A stretch of 64,000 bases of DNA, from the NCBI GenBank assembly GCA_016742255.1, contig JACVCB010000007.1:1-64000 (forward strand). Reading direction: 5' to 3'. The notes beneath the pieces were generated by a model, which worked only from the letters and a program-made list of their open reading frames with translations, was not told the origin of the DNA and made no database searches. How positions within the stretch are numbered: the stretch's first letter is position 1; each line of letters begins with the position of its first letter. This document shows positions 36,983 through 45,969 of the stretch, piece by piece. This DNA comes from Leptospira sp. (GTDB lineage Bacteria > Spirochaetota > Leptospiria > Leptospirales > Leptospiraceae). The translations under genes and the position numbers were made by a program.

Positions 36983-37344
36983 CAAAGGTTACCTGCTTTT
37001 GCAAAATTCCATTGATTTATTTTATTGCATCAAGTAAGAAAAAAGTTTCGATTTTACAAAAAAAATGAAATGATTCGCAGATTGAAAAATTGAATGGATT
37101 GTTTCTTTTTGTCTTCTTTTGCCAGTCTCAAAAAGGAAAAGAATGGAAAAAACGAGCACACCACCTACGGTAACATCGGTGGTGGCTCCAGAAAGGAAAT
37201 TTAGCGTAAATTCAGCGTAACGCAAATTTTCCAATCTAAGTCAACCTTATCCATGCGAATCTTATACATCCAAACCGTTCTTAACGTTTTTGGAGCCTTT
37301 TCAGAACGTAAATAACGGTTTTTTACAATTTTTTTTGGGAACTC
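36983..37344. other. Intergenic region without a convincing gene
   Basis: About 360 bases between GDPD (minus) and the XRE regulator (plus). A 70-codon minus-strand open frame (37022-37234, TTG start) has no ribosome site or family resemblance. Visible structure: a short stem ACCACC/GGTGGT near 37163-37186, a tandem AGCGTAA repeat near 37203-37220, and the hairpin at 37272-37321. Confidence 0.6.
37272..37321 (+). promoter_or_regulatory. Hairpin with T-run in the leader of the XRE regulator
   Basis: AAACCGTT (37272-37279) pairs perfectly with AACGGTTT (37314-37321); inside, AACGTT and AACGT can extend the structure. A T-run (37319-37324) and a second T-run follow, 23 bases before the XRE ATG. 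It could be a terminator/attenuator or an operator for the downstream regulator. Confidence 0.45.
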
Positions 37345-37833
37345 ATGGAAAAATTAAATCATTTCAGAAATTATAGAGAGAGAAGAAATCTCACACGCAT
37401 TCAATTATCAGAAAAATTGAATATTCCACGATCAGCTATTGAGTTATTGGAATCAGAAGATTGGATCCGCTCTAAATTTGATTATGTCGTTTTGGTCTCT
37501 AAAGAGCTTGGTCTATCACTCATTGATCTCATTCGAAATGAATTTGATTACGATTTAGAAAGAGAATTTTTTAATGAGGAAGAATTTGAAGAGATTGTAG
37601 CTCGTTATGCCAATGCGAGAGTCACTTTGATACTTTCAGAACTCAAACTTTTCTGTCGGAATGCCAAAGTGCGATTAGATGATTTTGATGTGACAGAACT
37701 TTCCTTTTCGATGGGAAGTTTACACAAACTCATCACACTCAATCAAAAATTGGAACGTGGTGAAATTAGCACAAAGGATGCGCTTGTTGAATTTCCACCG
37801 AAGTGGGGAAAATTTAGCAACCGAAGTAACTAA
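37345..37833 (+). CDS. XRE-family helix-turn-helix protein
   Basis: 162 residues. The N-terminal ~60 residues are a Cro/cI-type HTH (RERRNLTRIQLSEKLNIPRSAIELLESED). The rest, about 100 residues, is acidic and helical (FFNEEEFEEIVARYANARVTLILSELKLFC) with no family I know. Start ATG at 37345 follows GGGAACTC. No toxin or partner gene is adjacent. Convergent with fliG, with only 27 bases between. Confidence 0.8.
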   Translation: MEKLNHFRNYRERRNLTRIQLSEKLNIPRSAIELLESEDWIRSKFDYVVLVSKELGLSLIDLIRNEFDYDLEREFFNEEEFEEIVARYANARVTLILSELKLFCRNAKVRLDDFDVTELSFSMGSLHKLITLNQKLERGEISTKDALVEFPPKWGKFSNRSN

Positions 37834-37860
37834 AGAAAAATTCGAAACGAAACCTGTGGA

Positions 37861-38874
37861 CTAAACCACAAGTTCGTCTTCTCCCGCACGAGCCACAACG
37901 ATCTCGCCCGCTTCTTCCAGTTTACGGATGATGTTTACAATTTTTTGCTGAGCGTCTTCCACGTCTTTCAAACGAACAGGTCCCATAAAGTCCATATCCT
38001 CTCGGAGTAAGTTAGCAGCACGTTTGGACATGTTTTTAAAGATTTTATCTTGTACTTCGGAATCTACGGACTTGAGTGCTTTCGCCAAATCTGTGTTATC
38101 GACTTCTCGCATTACCTTTTGTATCGCACGGTCATCGAGTAAAACGATATCTTCGAATACGAACATCCGTTTTTTGATCTCTTCGGCAAGTTCCGGGTCT
38201 TCTTCTTCCAAGGCTTCGATGATGGTTTTTTCTGTTCCGCGGTCTACTAAGTTCAAAATTTCCACCACAGAATCAATACCCCCAGCAGAAGTATAATCTT
38301 CAGAAGCAAGAGTAGAGAGTTTACGCTCTAACACACGTTCTACCTCGCGAAGTACGTCTGGTGATACACGGTCCATCGTTGCAATCCGTTTGGCCACTTC
38401 CGCTTGGATTTGGTGTGGAAGGTTCGAAAGGATATTGGATGCTTTTTGCGGATCCAAATAGGATAAAATAAGGGCGATGGTCTGAGGGTGCTCCCCCTGG
38501 ATAAAGTTGAGAAGGTGGGCCGGGTCTGTTCTACGAATGAAGTCAAAGGGCCTAACTTGCAGAGACGAAGTGAGCCGGTTAATGATATCTATGGCTTTTT
38601 GGTTCCCGAGTGCTTTTTCAAGTAGTCCCCGTGCAAAGTCAATACCACCATTTGTAATAAACTCTTGTGCCATCATGAGTTCATTGAACTCAACGAGTAC
38701 CTTCTCTTTGTCTTCAGGAGTGATTTTATCTAAACGAGCAATTTCGAACGTGATTTGTTCGATCTCATCTTCACGAAGGTGTTTAAAGATTTCGGAGGCC
38801 ACTTCGTTTCCAACCGCAACCAAAAAGATGGCGGCCTTTTGTCTTCCTGTGAGCGATGGCTTCTTATTGATCAT
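37861..38874 (-). CDS. fliG: Flagellar motor switch protein FliG
   Basis: 337 residues, full-length FliG of the flagellar C-ring, which transmits torque from the stators to the MS-ring. N domain starts LTGRQKAAIFLVAVGNEVASEIFKHL; middle domain has the EHPQTIALILSYL motif and the hydrophobic patch; the C domain contains the charged torque helix (DDRAIQKVMREVDNTDLAKALK and NMSKRAANLLREDMDFMGPVR). Stands alone, without fliF or fliH neighbours; spirochaetes carry more than one FliG, so this may be one of several paralogues. GGGA lies 6 bases before the ATG. Confidence 0.95.
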   Translation of the reverse strand: MINKKPSLTGRQKAAIFLVAVGNEVASEIFKHLREDEIEQITFEIARLDKITPEDKEKVLVEFNELMMAQEFITNGGIDFARGLLEKALGNQKAIDIINRLTSSLQVRPFDFIRRTDPAHLLNFIQGEHPQTIALILSYLDPQKASNILSNLPHQIQAEVAKRIATMDRVSPDVLREVERVLERKLSTLASEDYTSAGGIDSVVEILNLVDRGTEKTIIEALEEEDPELAEEIKKRMFVFEDIVLLDDRAIQKVMREVDNTDLAKALKSVDSEVQDKIFKNMSKRAANLLREDMDFMGPVRLKDVEDAQQKIVNIIRKLEEAGEIVVARAGEDELVV

Positions 38875-39003
38875 ACTTCGTCCCGAAATCCGTACTACTT
38901 AGTTTATCGGCGGACTCTGAAAAAAACAATGAGATTTATTCTGGGAGAAATTTCCCACCTTCTGCCAAATTTTGTTACGCACAGTAGATGGGCATTTTTT
39001 ATG

Positions 39004-39015
39004 TTGACCGGTCTA
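39004..39015. promoter_or_regulatory. Candidate operator of the TetR/LmrA-type regulator
   Basis: TTGACCGGTCTA, containing the perfect palindrome GACCGGTC (39006-39013), ends 15 bases before the regulator ATG. It agrees at 11 of 12 positions with the tagaNYGgTCTA core that I recall for Bacillus LmrA/YxaF operators. Autoregulation by the adjacent gene is inferred. Confidence 0.55.
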
Positions 39016-39030
39016 TTATTTTCTTAACGA

Positions 39031-39612
39031 ATGGGTTTTGTGGGCAAAAAGGGAAGTGTTACCAAACAAAGGATCATTGAGGTCATGGCCGGACTTTTGG
39101 AAGAAAACGGGTATGAAGCAACAGGCCTCAGCGAATTGGGAAAGGAAACAAATACTCCGAAAGGTTCACTGTACTTTCACTTTCCTGGTGGGAAGGAAGA
39201 ACTGACGAGTCTTGCCATCTTACACTCGGGAGAACAATTGAATGAATTTTTTCATCTTATACTCTCAAAGAGTGAAAGCCCAACTCATGCCATCAAACAA
39301 GTGTTCTCTGCTTTGGAAGATCGGATTGTAACAAGTGATTACAGAAAAGGATGTCCCATTGCCACGACAGCAATGGAAGCCGCGAATCAATCAATCCCAG
39401 TGGCAAATGCTTGTAACGAGGTGTATGTTTTATGGTCAAAAACAATTGAATCTTATCTAATTCAAAATGGGTACAACCCGAGAGTTGCAAAAACACTTTC
39501 TGTTTCCATCCTTTCCTTATGGGAAGGAGCCCTTCTCTTATCAAAACTCCAAAAGTCTCCCGAACCCCTTCGAATGGCGCAAAAAACAGCAGATCTTTTG
39601 CTAAAAACTTAA
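39031..39612 (+). CDS. TetR-family regulator, LmrA/YxaF type
   Basis: 193 residues. N-terminal TetR HTH with TGLSELGKETNTPKGSLYFHFPGGKEEL, the diagnostic PKGSLYxHFPGGKEEL of the LmrA/YxaF subgroup. C-terminal ligand domain has KGCPIATTAMEAA, the matching helix with a conserved Cys. ATG at 39031 has no ribosome site; a GTG at 39040 is possible. A GACCGGTC palindrome lies just upstream. The metallo-beta-lactamase-fold gene begins 65 bases downstream and is the likely target. Ligand unknown. Confidence 0.9.
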   Translation: MGFVGKKGSVTKQRIIEVMAGLLEENGYEATGLSELGKETNTPKGSLYFHFPGGKEELTSLAILHSGEQLNEFFHLILSKSESPTHAIKQVFSALEDRIVTSDYRKGCPIATTAMEAANQSIPVANACNEVYVLWSKTIESYLIQNGYNPRVAKTLSVSILSLWEGALLLSKLQKSPEPLRMAQKTADLLLKT

Positions 39613-39677
39613 AATGAAAAACGATTTCATCTAGAATTCAAAATCAACGTTACAATTAAATAAAGGAAATGAAACAA

Positions 39678-40664
39678 ATGAAACCTCTATCAAAACAAAA
39701 GTCCATCTCGATACTTACCATCATTGTCTTGGTATGTTTTACATTGTATTTTTTAGGATATCCGAATGAAACCATCCAAATGGATTTAACTTCCAATCCA
39801 AGCATAAACCAAATTCCAAAACCGAAGGCTAAATCCAGTTTGGTATTTTCCATCTTAAAAACAGGAGAAGCAAAAACTCTTGAAGGGTTTGTGATTGAAG
39901 GTGGCTCAATTTTGAATATAGTCACTGTTTCTCATTCTAGTTTTTACATCCAACACCCGAAGGGAAATTTTCTTTTTGATACTGGCCTTGGAACCAATAT
40001 CGAAGAACAGTTCACGGTATTTCCTTTTTACTTAAAACTATTAATGGAATATAAACTGAATGAAACGACAAAATCACAATTACAATCCAATAATGTTAAT
40101 ATCAATTCGATTGAAGATGTATTTTTTTCACACCTACATTGGGACCATGCCAGTGGGCTTAAGGATTTTCCAAATGCAAACATTCATAGTGTAAAAGAAG
40201 AATTAAACAATCCAAAGATCGAACTAGGTTACATTCCTTCGCAATTTGAAGGTGAATCTGTAAAATGGAAATATTTAAATTTTACGAATACACCTTATGC
40301 TTCTTATGCGAAAAGTATCGATTGGTATGGAGATGGAACTGTTGTTTTTGTTCCTATGAAAGGTCACAGTGAAGGTTCAGTTGGTTTATTTTTACATACA
40401 GAAAATGGAGAAACATACTTTTTAACAGGTGATATTGTTTGGCGAAAAGAAGGATTTGTGAATCTCAAACACAAACCTCGTGGCGCAAGATGGATTGTCG
40501 ATTTTGATACAAAAGAGTTAGGAGAAGAAATTGCCCGTGTCCATCAGCTTCTAATCGATAACCCAGGACTCAAAGTCATCCCTGCTCATGACTATGATAC
40601 ACAATTCCCACTTGGGTTTTATCCAAAAGTAATTGGTGGAACCAAACTTTTGACAATGGAGTGA
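39678..40664 (+). CDS. Metallo-beta-lactamase-fold hydrolase, membrane-anchored or secreted
   Basis: About 328 residues. N-terminal hydrophobic helix (ISILTIIVLVCFTLYFLGY), then an MBL fold: VSHSSFYIQHPKGNFLFDTGLG, zinc motif SHLHWDH around residue 151, PMKGHSEGSVG, TGDIVW and IPAHD supply the remaining ligands. The order resembles the lactonase-like group (AiiA-related), but specificity cannot be read. AAAGGAA is 8 bases before the ATG at 39678; the ATG at 39669 is too close to it. Follows the TetR regulator on the same strand. Confidence 0.85.
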   Translation: MKPLSKQKSISILTIIVLVCFTLYFLGYPNETIQMDLTSNPSINQIPKPKAKSSLVFSILKTGEAKTLEGFVIEGGSILNIVTVSHSSFYIQHPKGNFLFDTGLGTNIEEQFTVFPFYLKLLMEYKLNETTKSQLQSNNVNINSIEDVFFSHLHWDHASGLKDFPNANIHSVKEELNNPKIELGYIPSQFEGESVKWKYLNFTNTPYASYAKSIDWYGDGTVVFVPMKGHSEGSVGLFLHTENGETYFLTGDIVWRKEGFVNLKHKPRGARWIVDFDTKELGEEIARVHQLLIDNPGLKVIPAHDYDTQFPLGFYPKVIGGTKLLTME

Positions 40665-40752
40665 GCAACAAAATTAGAAAGGTAAAATCCATTGGGGTTT
40701 CAAAATCAATGAAAGAAACTGAAAATTATATTAAGATTCCCCAATCCAAGTG

Positions 40753-41373
40753 TTAAAATTGACCGTTCGTATCTTTGTTTTCCGACTCCACCGACTTCTT
40801 TTGGAGTAACAGTCCTTTGATCCCTTGTAAGGATTGTTCCAATCGTTCGATTTCTTTTTGAATGGAGTCACGATTTTCTTGGATCACATTGTGAAAACCA
40901 TGTGCTTTGCCCATAAACTCGTGGTAGTCAAGTGATACTTGGTGGAGAGCTGCATCCCATTGTTTGGGAGCAATTCGTCTTTTTTTCCAATACACCTTTT
41001 TGCCCATACCATAGAGCCATTGGCCCATACCAATAGCATGTAAAGGCACAAGGATATACAACGAAGCAATGATGACCTTGCTATAGGTTACTTCTTTGGC
41101 GAACAAACCCCAGAAGTAAAGCCAAAGTGCAGAAAGTAAAACAACCGAAATAGTCAAATTGGCTTTCGGTGTACTAGGAGAGATTGAGTTAAAAATAGAA
41201 AGGAGGATGACAGAAAAGATCAGTAAAAGGAGAACTTCCCAAGGGACTAATGTAAAAAATAAATCCCAAAACTTTTGAAAGTTTTCCCAACTGGTTTTGA
41301 TCTGATTGATCGTGGTTTGGATTTCAACAATTTGGTTTTGGATTTTTTGAAAGAAGTCTGTGATTGCTGACAT
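40753..41373 (-). CDS. Membrane protein with C-terminal coiled coil, unknown function
   Basis: About 206 residues. N-terminal amphipathic part (ITDFFQKIQNQIVEIQTTINQIKTSW), then three hydrophobic helices (VLLLLIFSVILLSIF, ISVVLLSALWLYFWGLF, VIIASLYILVPLHAIGM), and a cytoplasmic or periplasmic C-terminal coiled coil (IQENRDSIQKEIERLEQSL). No family recognised. The ATG at 41373 shares bases with the ATG of the divergent gene (CATG 41371-41374); a TTG at 41397 is the alternative. Confidence that it is coding comes from length and coherent membrane pattern. Confidence 0.65.
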   Translation of the reverse strand: MSAITDFFQKIQNQIVEIQTTINQIKTSWENFQKFWDLFFTLVPWEVLLLLIFSVILLSIFNSISPSTPKANLTISVVLLSALWLYFWGLFAKEVTYSKVIIASLYILVPLHAIGMGQWLYGMGKKVYWKKRRIAPKQWDAALHQVSLDYHEFMGKAHGFHNVIQENRDSIQKEIERLEQSLQGIKGLLLQKKSVESENKDTNGQF

Positions 41374-42412
41374 GAACCAAATACTAAACAAAATCAAAAA
41401 TCAGGCAAGTGGTTTCTTTGTCCGATTTATCTCACCTAGCACCACAAGAAATTTACTCGTATTGTATGCGATTTTGGTGATACCATTTTTCGTTTATCAC
41501 GAATCCCATCTTCCATGGCATTATGTGTTAGTTTTATGTTTGGTCTCTTTATTCGTCGGACTTCTCATTACTTACATAAGTTTATATATCATCCAATTGT
41601 ACTGGAGAGAAACGTTTCATCCATTGGTTGAAATTGGAGTGTTAATCCTCTTTATCTTTGCTCTTTGGTTAGCAGAAGTGTTAATCTTTGAAGCAGGCAC
41701 CGTCTTTTTATTTATCTTTGTCATCATCGCATTTTTCATTCGTATTTTACAATTAACAGAATATGCTAGGCTTTTACTCGCATTTTGTCTTGTGGCGAGT
41801 AATGCATTCATTTCATTTAAAGCGTTACAAGGTGCTGAAGTTTTATCTGCCTATTTACTCTTTAAAAACAAATACCAAATAGAAGAAAAAAACTTAAACA
41901 ATTGGGTTATCATCAATGAAAAAGAACATTGGAATGAAGAACTTCAATTTGGATTTACTTTACCAGAGGGAATGTTTTTTTATAAACCAGATGATTTAAC
42001 CTTGGAAAACAAAACGGGTGTAGGTCAAATTGCTGGTCTCTTATCATTTAGCGATCATGATGCAGAACGGTATCCATTTGTAAGGATTTTTTATTTTCCT
42101 GATTACGTTGGGTTTCAAAAAGAACAAGCGATCCAGGAATTTTCAGAATTTTTAAAAATACAAGTCAGTAAAGGTGACATCGAGGACTTACAAGAAATCC
42201 AACAAAAAGAAATCGAAGAATTTATCTTAGTCAGTAAATTTTGGACATTTTATGATTTGTTACGGCCCCGTTATTCAAAAACAGGTTTTATGATCATAGA
42301 AACAAATAATCACGATAAACTTTTGTTACATATTACTGAAAATTTAGAAAAAGGAGAAATTCACGAATCAGTCATTCGTGAATTTTTAGCATCAATTCGA
42401 TTCAGAAATTGA
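41372..42412 (+). CDS. Multi-pass membrane protein with soluble C-terminal domain
   Basis: 346 residues from MNQILNKIKNQ (a GTG at 41360 is the alternative). Four or five hydrophobic helices between residues ~22 and ~150 (LLVLYAILVIPFFVY, YVLVLCLVSLFVGLLITYISLYII, and others), followed by a ~190-residue soluble domain beginning NWVIINEKEHWNEELQFGFTLPEGMFFYKPDD. No family known to me. Its start codon overlaps the divergent gene, and its end overlaps the M23 peptidase gene on the other strand by 21 bases. Confidence 0.7.
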   Translation: MNQILNKIKNQASGFFVRFISPSTTRNLLVLYAILVIPFFVYHESHLPWHYVLVLCLVSLFVGLLITYISLYIIQLYWRETFHPLVEIGVLILFIFALWLAEVLIFEAGTVFLFIFVIIAFFIRILQLTEYARLLLAFCLVASNAFISFKALQGAEVLSAYLLFKNKYQIEEKNLNNWVIINEKEHWNEELQFGFTLPEGMFFYKPDDLTLENKTGVGQIAGLLSFSDHDAERYPFVRIFYFPDYVGFQKEQAIQEFSEFLKIQVSKGDIEDLQEIQQKEIEEFILVSKFWTFYDLLRPRYSKTGFMIIETNNHDKLLLHITENLEKGEIHESVIREFLASIRFRN

Positions 42413-43363
42413 TTGTAACGCAATGAGTGAAAGTGGATCAACTAACACTCCATTAATTTTTGCACCCAAGTGTAAGTGAGGGCCAGTGGACATACCAGTA
42501 GTTCCTACTGTTCCAATCTGCTGTCCTTGTTTCACTTGTTCACCAACTTTCACTTTAATCTCATCTTGGTGCATATAAAAAGAAAAGATTTTATTCCCAT
42601 GATCGATGATGGTAAAATTTCCTTCATAATAAGTTTTTTGTGCTAAAACAACTGTTCCATCTTGAATCGCATACACAGGTGTTCCTGTTTTCCCTCTAAA
42701 ATCAACACCACCGTGAGGGCGACCTTGTTTGTTATTATAATCTCGTCTTACATAGAATTTACTTGTGATGTAAATAGACTCTAAAGGATTTTTAAAATTC
42801 TTTTGGAATTGTAATTGGCTTGATTTTGAAAATGCTAGTTCTTTTGCGTTTTTACATTCTTGGATAAAATCCAAGACTTCCTTTGGCAATTCCTTTGTGA
42901 CAAACTTTTCATCGACTTTGATTTGTTGGTTTTTTTTGATCACTTGGAACTTGGTTGGTTCCAAGATAATTTGGTATTGTTTTTGGCCACGTTTGACAAA
43001 AAAGATTTTGGAAACAATCTCTAAGGTCATCGCTCCTGCTGGAGTGTCTGGAGAGATTGGTAAAAATGCGATCATACTATTTTCGCGTTTGGTTAATATG
43101 ACGTCTTTTCCTAACCAACTCACTTTGTAGGATTCATTGATCCATTTCTTATCTTTTGGAGTTAATCGTAAAAAAATTACTTCACCCCGACCAAACCTGC
43201 GAGCTTCCATTAGAAGCGAAAAATTTTTCTCTTCTTTTTTTACAAAATAATTTCCTGAAGACGTTGTATGTTTGGGAGATTTCTTTTTATTTTCACGTGA
43301 TTCAGCAGGTACTGCTTGGACAAAGAAAATGATTATGAAGAATATAGAAAAATAACGAACCAT
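42392..43363 (-). CDS. Secreted M23-family metallopeptidase (LytM-type)
   Basis: 323 residues. Signal peptide (FSIFFIIIFFVQAVPA) then a basic linker. A central domain (~50-170) precedes the C-terminal M23 peptidase: GRPHGGVDFRGKTGTPVYA with the first zinc ligands (HxxxD), YMHQDEIKVKVGEQVKQGQQIG, and STGPHLHLGAKING with the HxH motif. All catalytic residues are present, so an active peptidoglycan endopeptidase is likely. It begins 15 bases after the GGDEF-EAL gene on the same strand. Confidence 0.92.
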   Translation of the reverse strand: MVRYFSIFFIIIFFVQAVPAESRENKKKSPKHTTSSGNYFVKKEEKNFSLLMEARRFGRGEVIFLRLTPKDKKWINESYKVSWLGKDVILTKRENSMIAFLPISPDTPAGAMTLEIVSKIFFVKRGQKQYQIILEPTKFQVIKKNQQIKVDEKFVTKELPKEVLDFIQECKNAKELAFSKSSQLQFQKNFKNPLESIYITSKFYVRRDYNNKQGRPHGGVDFRGKTGTPVYAIQDGTVVLAQKTYYEGNFTIIDHGNKIFSFYMHQDEIKVKVGEQVKQGQQIGTVGTTGMSTGPHLHLGAKINGVLVDPLSLIALQSISESN

Positions 43364-43378
43364 CTCTCCAAATTTCGG

Positions 43379-45835
43379 CTATTTTGTTTTCGCGGATTCG
43401 TTAAATTTTTGTACAAACGCAACAAATTCTGGCTCAGGTAGTGGTTTGCTGTATAAATACCCCTGGATCATATGACAACCCAAGTCATGTAACAAATCCC
43501 TTTGAGCAGGGTTCTCAACACCTTCTGCAATTACTTCTAGACCTAGAGAATGTGCCATATTGATGATTGCCTTACAAATAGCGCGATCATCTTCATTGAG
43601 TTCTAAATCAACAACAAAGGATCGATCAATTTTGATCACATCCGCGTTGATTTTTTTGAGATAACTCAAGGAACTATAACCAGTTCCAAAATCATCAATT
43701 GAAACTTTGATCCCGAGTTCGGATAAATACTCAAATGCTTCGATGCTTTTTTCTGGATTTTCCATGATTGAACTTTCAGTGAGTTCTAACTCAATTTCTT
43801 CCGGATTGATTCCATATTGTAAAATCGTTGCCTGTACTCGGTGAGACCAATTAGCACGCGCTAGCTGTTTACCACTCACATTGATACTGAGTGGAAAACT
43901 TGGTAAATTCATTTCGCACCAAGTTTTTTTCAAACGACAAGCTTCTTCTAAAACCCAATCCCCGATCCGCTCGATGATACCCGAGTCTTCTGCAACAGGG
44001 ATAAATTCAATTGGTGGAACCCAACCTCTTTCTGGATGTTTCCATCGGATGAGCGCCTCAGCTCCGCAAACTTGGTTTGTAATGGTAGAAATTTTTGGTT
44101 GGAAAAACAAAATCAACTCTTCGTTTTGGATGGCCTTTCGAAGTGAGTTTTCAATGTACAAACGTTTTTCGGATCGTAAAATGAGTTCGTTTGTATAAAA
44201 TTTATAATTATTTCTGCCTAATTCTTTTGCTTTGTACATGGCCATGTCAGAATTTTTTAGTAACTCGGCAGATGTTACACCGTCATTGGGTGAAAGAGCA
44301 ATTCCCATACTGACAGTCGTGAATAAATCTCTTCCCATGATATGAAATGGTTGGCTTAAGATATCTAAAATTTTTTGCGCAAACTCAGCAGCCGCACTTT
44401 TATTTGGAACATCAACTTTCAGAATTGCAAATTCATCTCCACCAAAACGAGCAACGGTATCCACTTCTGTCATCACTCGTTTGAGTCTTGCTCCTACCAT
44501 TTGTAATAAAATATCACCTTTGGTATGACCCAAACTATCATTGATGAATTTAAAATTATCGATATCAAAAAAGTAAAATGCGAGTAAGGTTTCTGTTGAT
44601 TTATGATTTTTGAGTGCTTGGTTCGCATGATCAATAAATAGAGTACGATTTGATAGTCCTGTTAATGCATCATAATAAGCTAGGTAGGTAATTCTTTCTT
44701 CCGATAATTTACGTTCCGTAATATCTACACCAAAACTAATAAATCGTTTTTGTTTGGTTTCGGAATCGTCAATAGGAATGTACTTTCTTAAGAGATAAGT
44801 AACTTTATCATTATGATCTTGGATGAGTTCTTCGAATTCAACGATTTCATTTTCTTTCGCTGCAACTTCTAAGAATTTTTTCCTACGTTCATAAAACTCT
44901 GGAGGTAAATCTAGTTTTTCAGCAAGGTCAACATCTGTTTTTTTGAATAACCATTTGCGAATTTCTTTATTGGATAAAAATACTGGGTTTGTATATTCAT
45001 ATTCAAAATTTGAATTTAGCACTGCAATGTCAGAGTCCAAATTATCCAAAATAAATTCATAAAATGCTTTTTGGTTTTTGACTTGTTCTTGTGATCGTTT
45101 CCGTTCCGTGATATCTCGGAACGTAGCCCATATCGCCATCTTACCATTCACTGGAAACAACCGGAAAGAAGACTCTGTTGGGATCAATCTACCTGATTTT
45201 GTTCTGAGTGCAGCACTTTCGATTAAGTTTCCTTCAAACTCTGCATCTTCATCAACTTCAACCGGTGGCATAAAGTATGAAAATTCTTTGCCAATAATTT
45301 CATCTAGTGTATATTCCAATACAACAACTGCTTGTTTGTTTGCATTGATGATTTGTTTGGTAGTTGGATCAATTTGCATTAGAATGTCCAAAGACTCTTC
45401 AAAGACATTTTCTAAAACCACAACCTTTTCGCGAATTTTATCATAGGCAATCGATCGGTTCATATCTTCTATCAAGCGTTCTGCGAAGTTTAATACCAAA
45501 TCCAAGTTTCCTACTGAATATGTAGGTTCCGCTAAATGTAAAAATGTAGGGTGTGCAACTTGGGATAGTTCTTCTGGTGAAAGAATGTTAGGCGATAAAA
45601 TGATATAAGGAGATTCAGGAAAATGTTCAAAAATAAATTTTTGTTTTTCCATTGCATTGGAATCATTCCAAAATAAAAACACTGCTGATTCTTGGATAGA
45701 GCCAGGTTTGATTTTTAAGATCGATGGGAAACTATGTACATGACAAGTTTCAATGTTCGTTATGTCACGTAACAGCCGATTGTAGAAGTTATGATCAGAT
45801 TCTTCAATATAGATTGTGATCTGTTTCAGTGACAT
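43379..45835 (-). CDS. PAS-PAS-GGDEF-EAL cyclic-di-GMP signalling protein
   Basis: 818 residues, cytoplasmic. The first ~130 residues look like a degenerate receiver-type domain (no phosphoacceptor recognised). PAS 1 (~145-260; LDILMQIDPTTKQIINANKQAV, ends RDITERKRSQEQ), PAS 2 (~265-380; ends GVDITERKLSEE), GGDEF (~385-545) with an intact FGGDEF, and EAL (~555-805) with EALIRW, NVSG, ELTES, DDFGTGYSSL, KIDRSF and AEGVEN, i.e. all metal and catalytic residues. The product-inhibition site before GGDEF reads TEVD instead of RxxD, so feedback through it is unlikely. Could make and/or degrade c-di-GMP. Confidence 0.93.
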   Translation of the reverse strand: MSLKQITIYIEESDHNFYNRLLRDITNIETCHVHSFPSILKIKPGSIQESAVFLFWNDSNAMEKQKFIFEHFPESPYIILSPNILSPEELSQVAHPTFLHLAEPTYSVGNLDLVLNFAERLIEDMNRSIAYDKIREKVVVLENVFEESLDILMQIDPTTKQIINANKQAVVVLEYTLDEIIGKEFSYFMPPVEVDEDAEFEGNLIESAALRTKSGRLIPTESSFRLFPVNGKMAIWATFRDITERKRSQEQVKNQKAFYEFILDNLDSDIAVLNSNFEYEYTNPVFLSNKEIRKWLFKKTDVDLAEKLDLPPEFYERRKKFLEVAAKENEIVEFEELIQDHNDKVTYLLRKYIPIDDSETKQKRFISFGVDITERKLSEERITYLAYYDALTGLSNRTLFIDHANQALKNHKSTETLLAFYFFDIDNFKFINDSLGHTKGDILLQMVGARLKRVMTEVDTVARFGGDEFAILKVDVPNKSAAAEFAQKILDILSQPFHIMGRDLFTTVSMGIALSPNDGVTSAELLKNSDMAMYKAKELGRNNYKFYTNELILRSEKRLYIENSLRKAIQNEELILFFQPKISTITNQVCGAEALIRWKHPERGWVPPIEFIPVAEDSGIIERIGDWVLEEACRLKKTWCEMNLPSFPLSINVSGKQLARANWSHRVQATILQYGINPEEIELELTESSIMENPEKSIEAFEYLSELGIKVSIDDFGTGYSSLSYLKKINADVIKIDRSFVVDLELNEDDRAICKAIINMAHSLGLEVIAEGVENPAQRDLLHDLGCHMIQGYLYSKPLPEPEFVAFVQKFNESAKTK

Positions 45836-45888
45836 GACCTAGGCATAGTAGACGAAAAATCCTTTTCCTTACAATAGATTTTTTTAAC

Positions 45889-45900
45889 CATACGCGTATG
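45889..45900. promoter_or_regulatory. 12-bp perfect palindrome in the divergent control region
   Basis: CATACGCGTATG is fully self-complementary. It lies 53 bases upstream of the GGDEF-EAL gene and 174 bases upstream of the haem-locus lipoprotein. A further inverted repeat, TATGA-CCAA-TCATA, lies at 45939-45952. Candidate regulator sites; no binding protein identified. Confidence 0.45.
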
Positions 45901-45969
45901 CGACATGAGAGTCATCGATCCTTTATGTATGAGTATTGTATGACCAATCATAAGGAAAATAGACTCTTT

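Noticed and set aside
37022..37234. 70-codon minus-strand open frame upstream of the GDPD gene
   Set aside because: TTG start, no ribosome site, no recognisable domain, and lies in an AT-rich intergenic stretch.
37345..37833. XRE gene as antitoxin of a toxin-antitoxin pair
   Set aside because: No toxin-like gene on either side; neighbours are GDPD and fliG.
43881..44198. 106-codon plus-strand open frame inside the GGDEF-EAL gene
   Set aside because: Antisense to the conserved EAL coding sequence.
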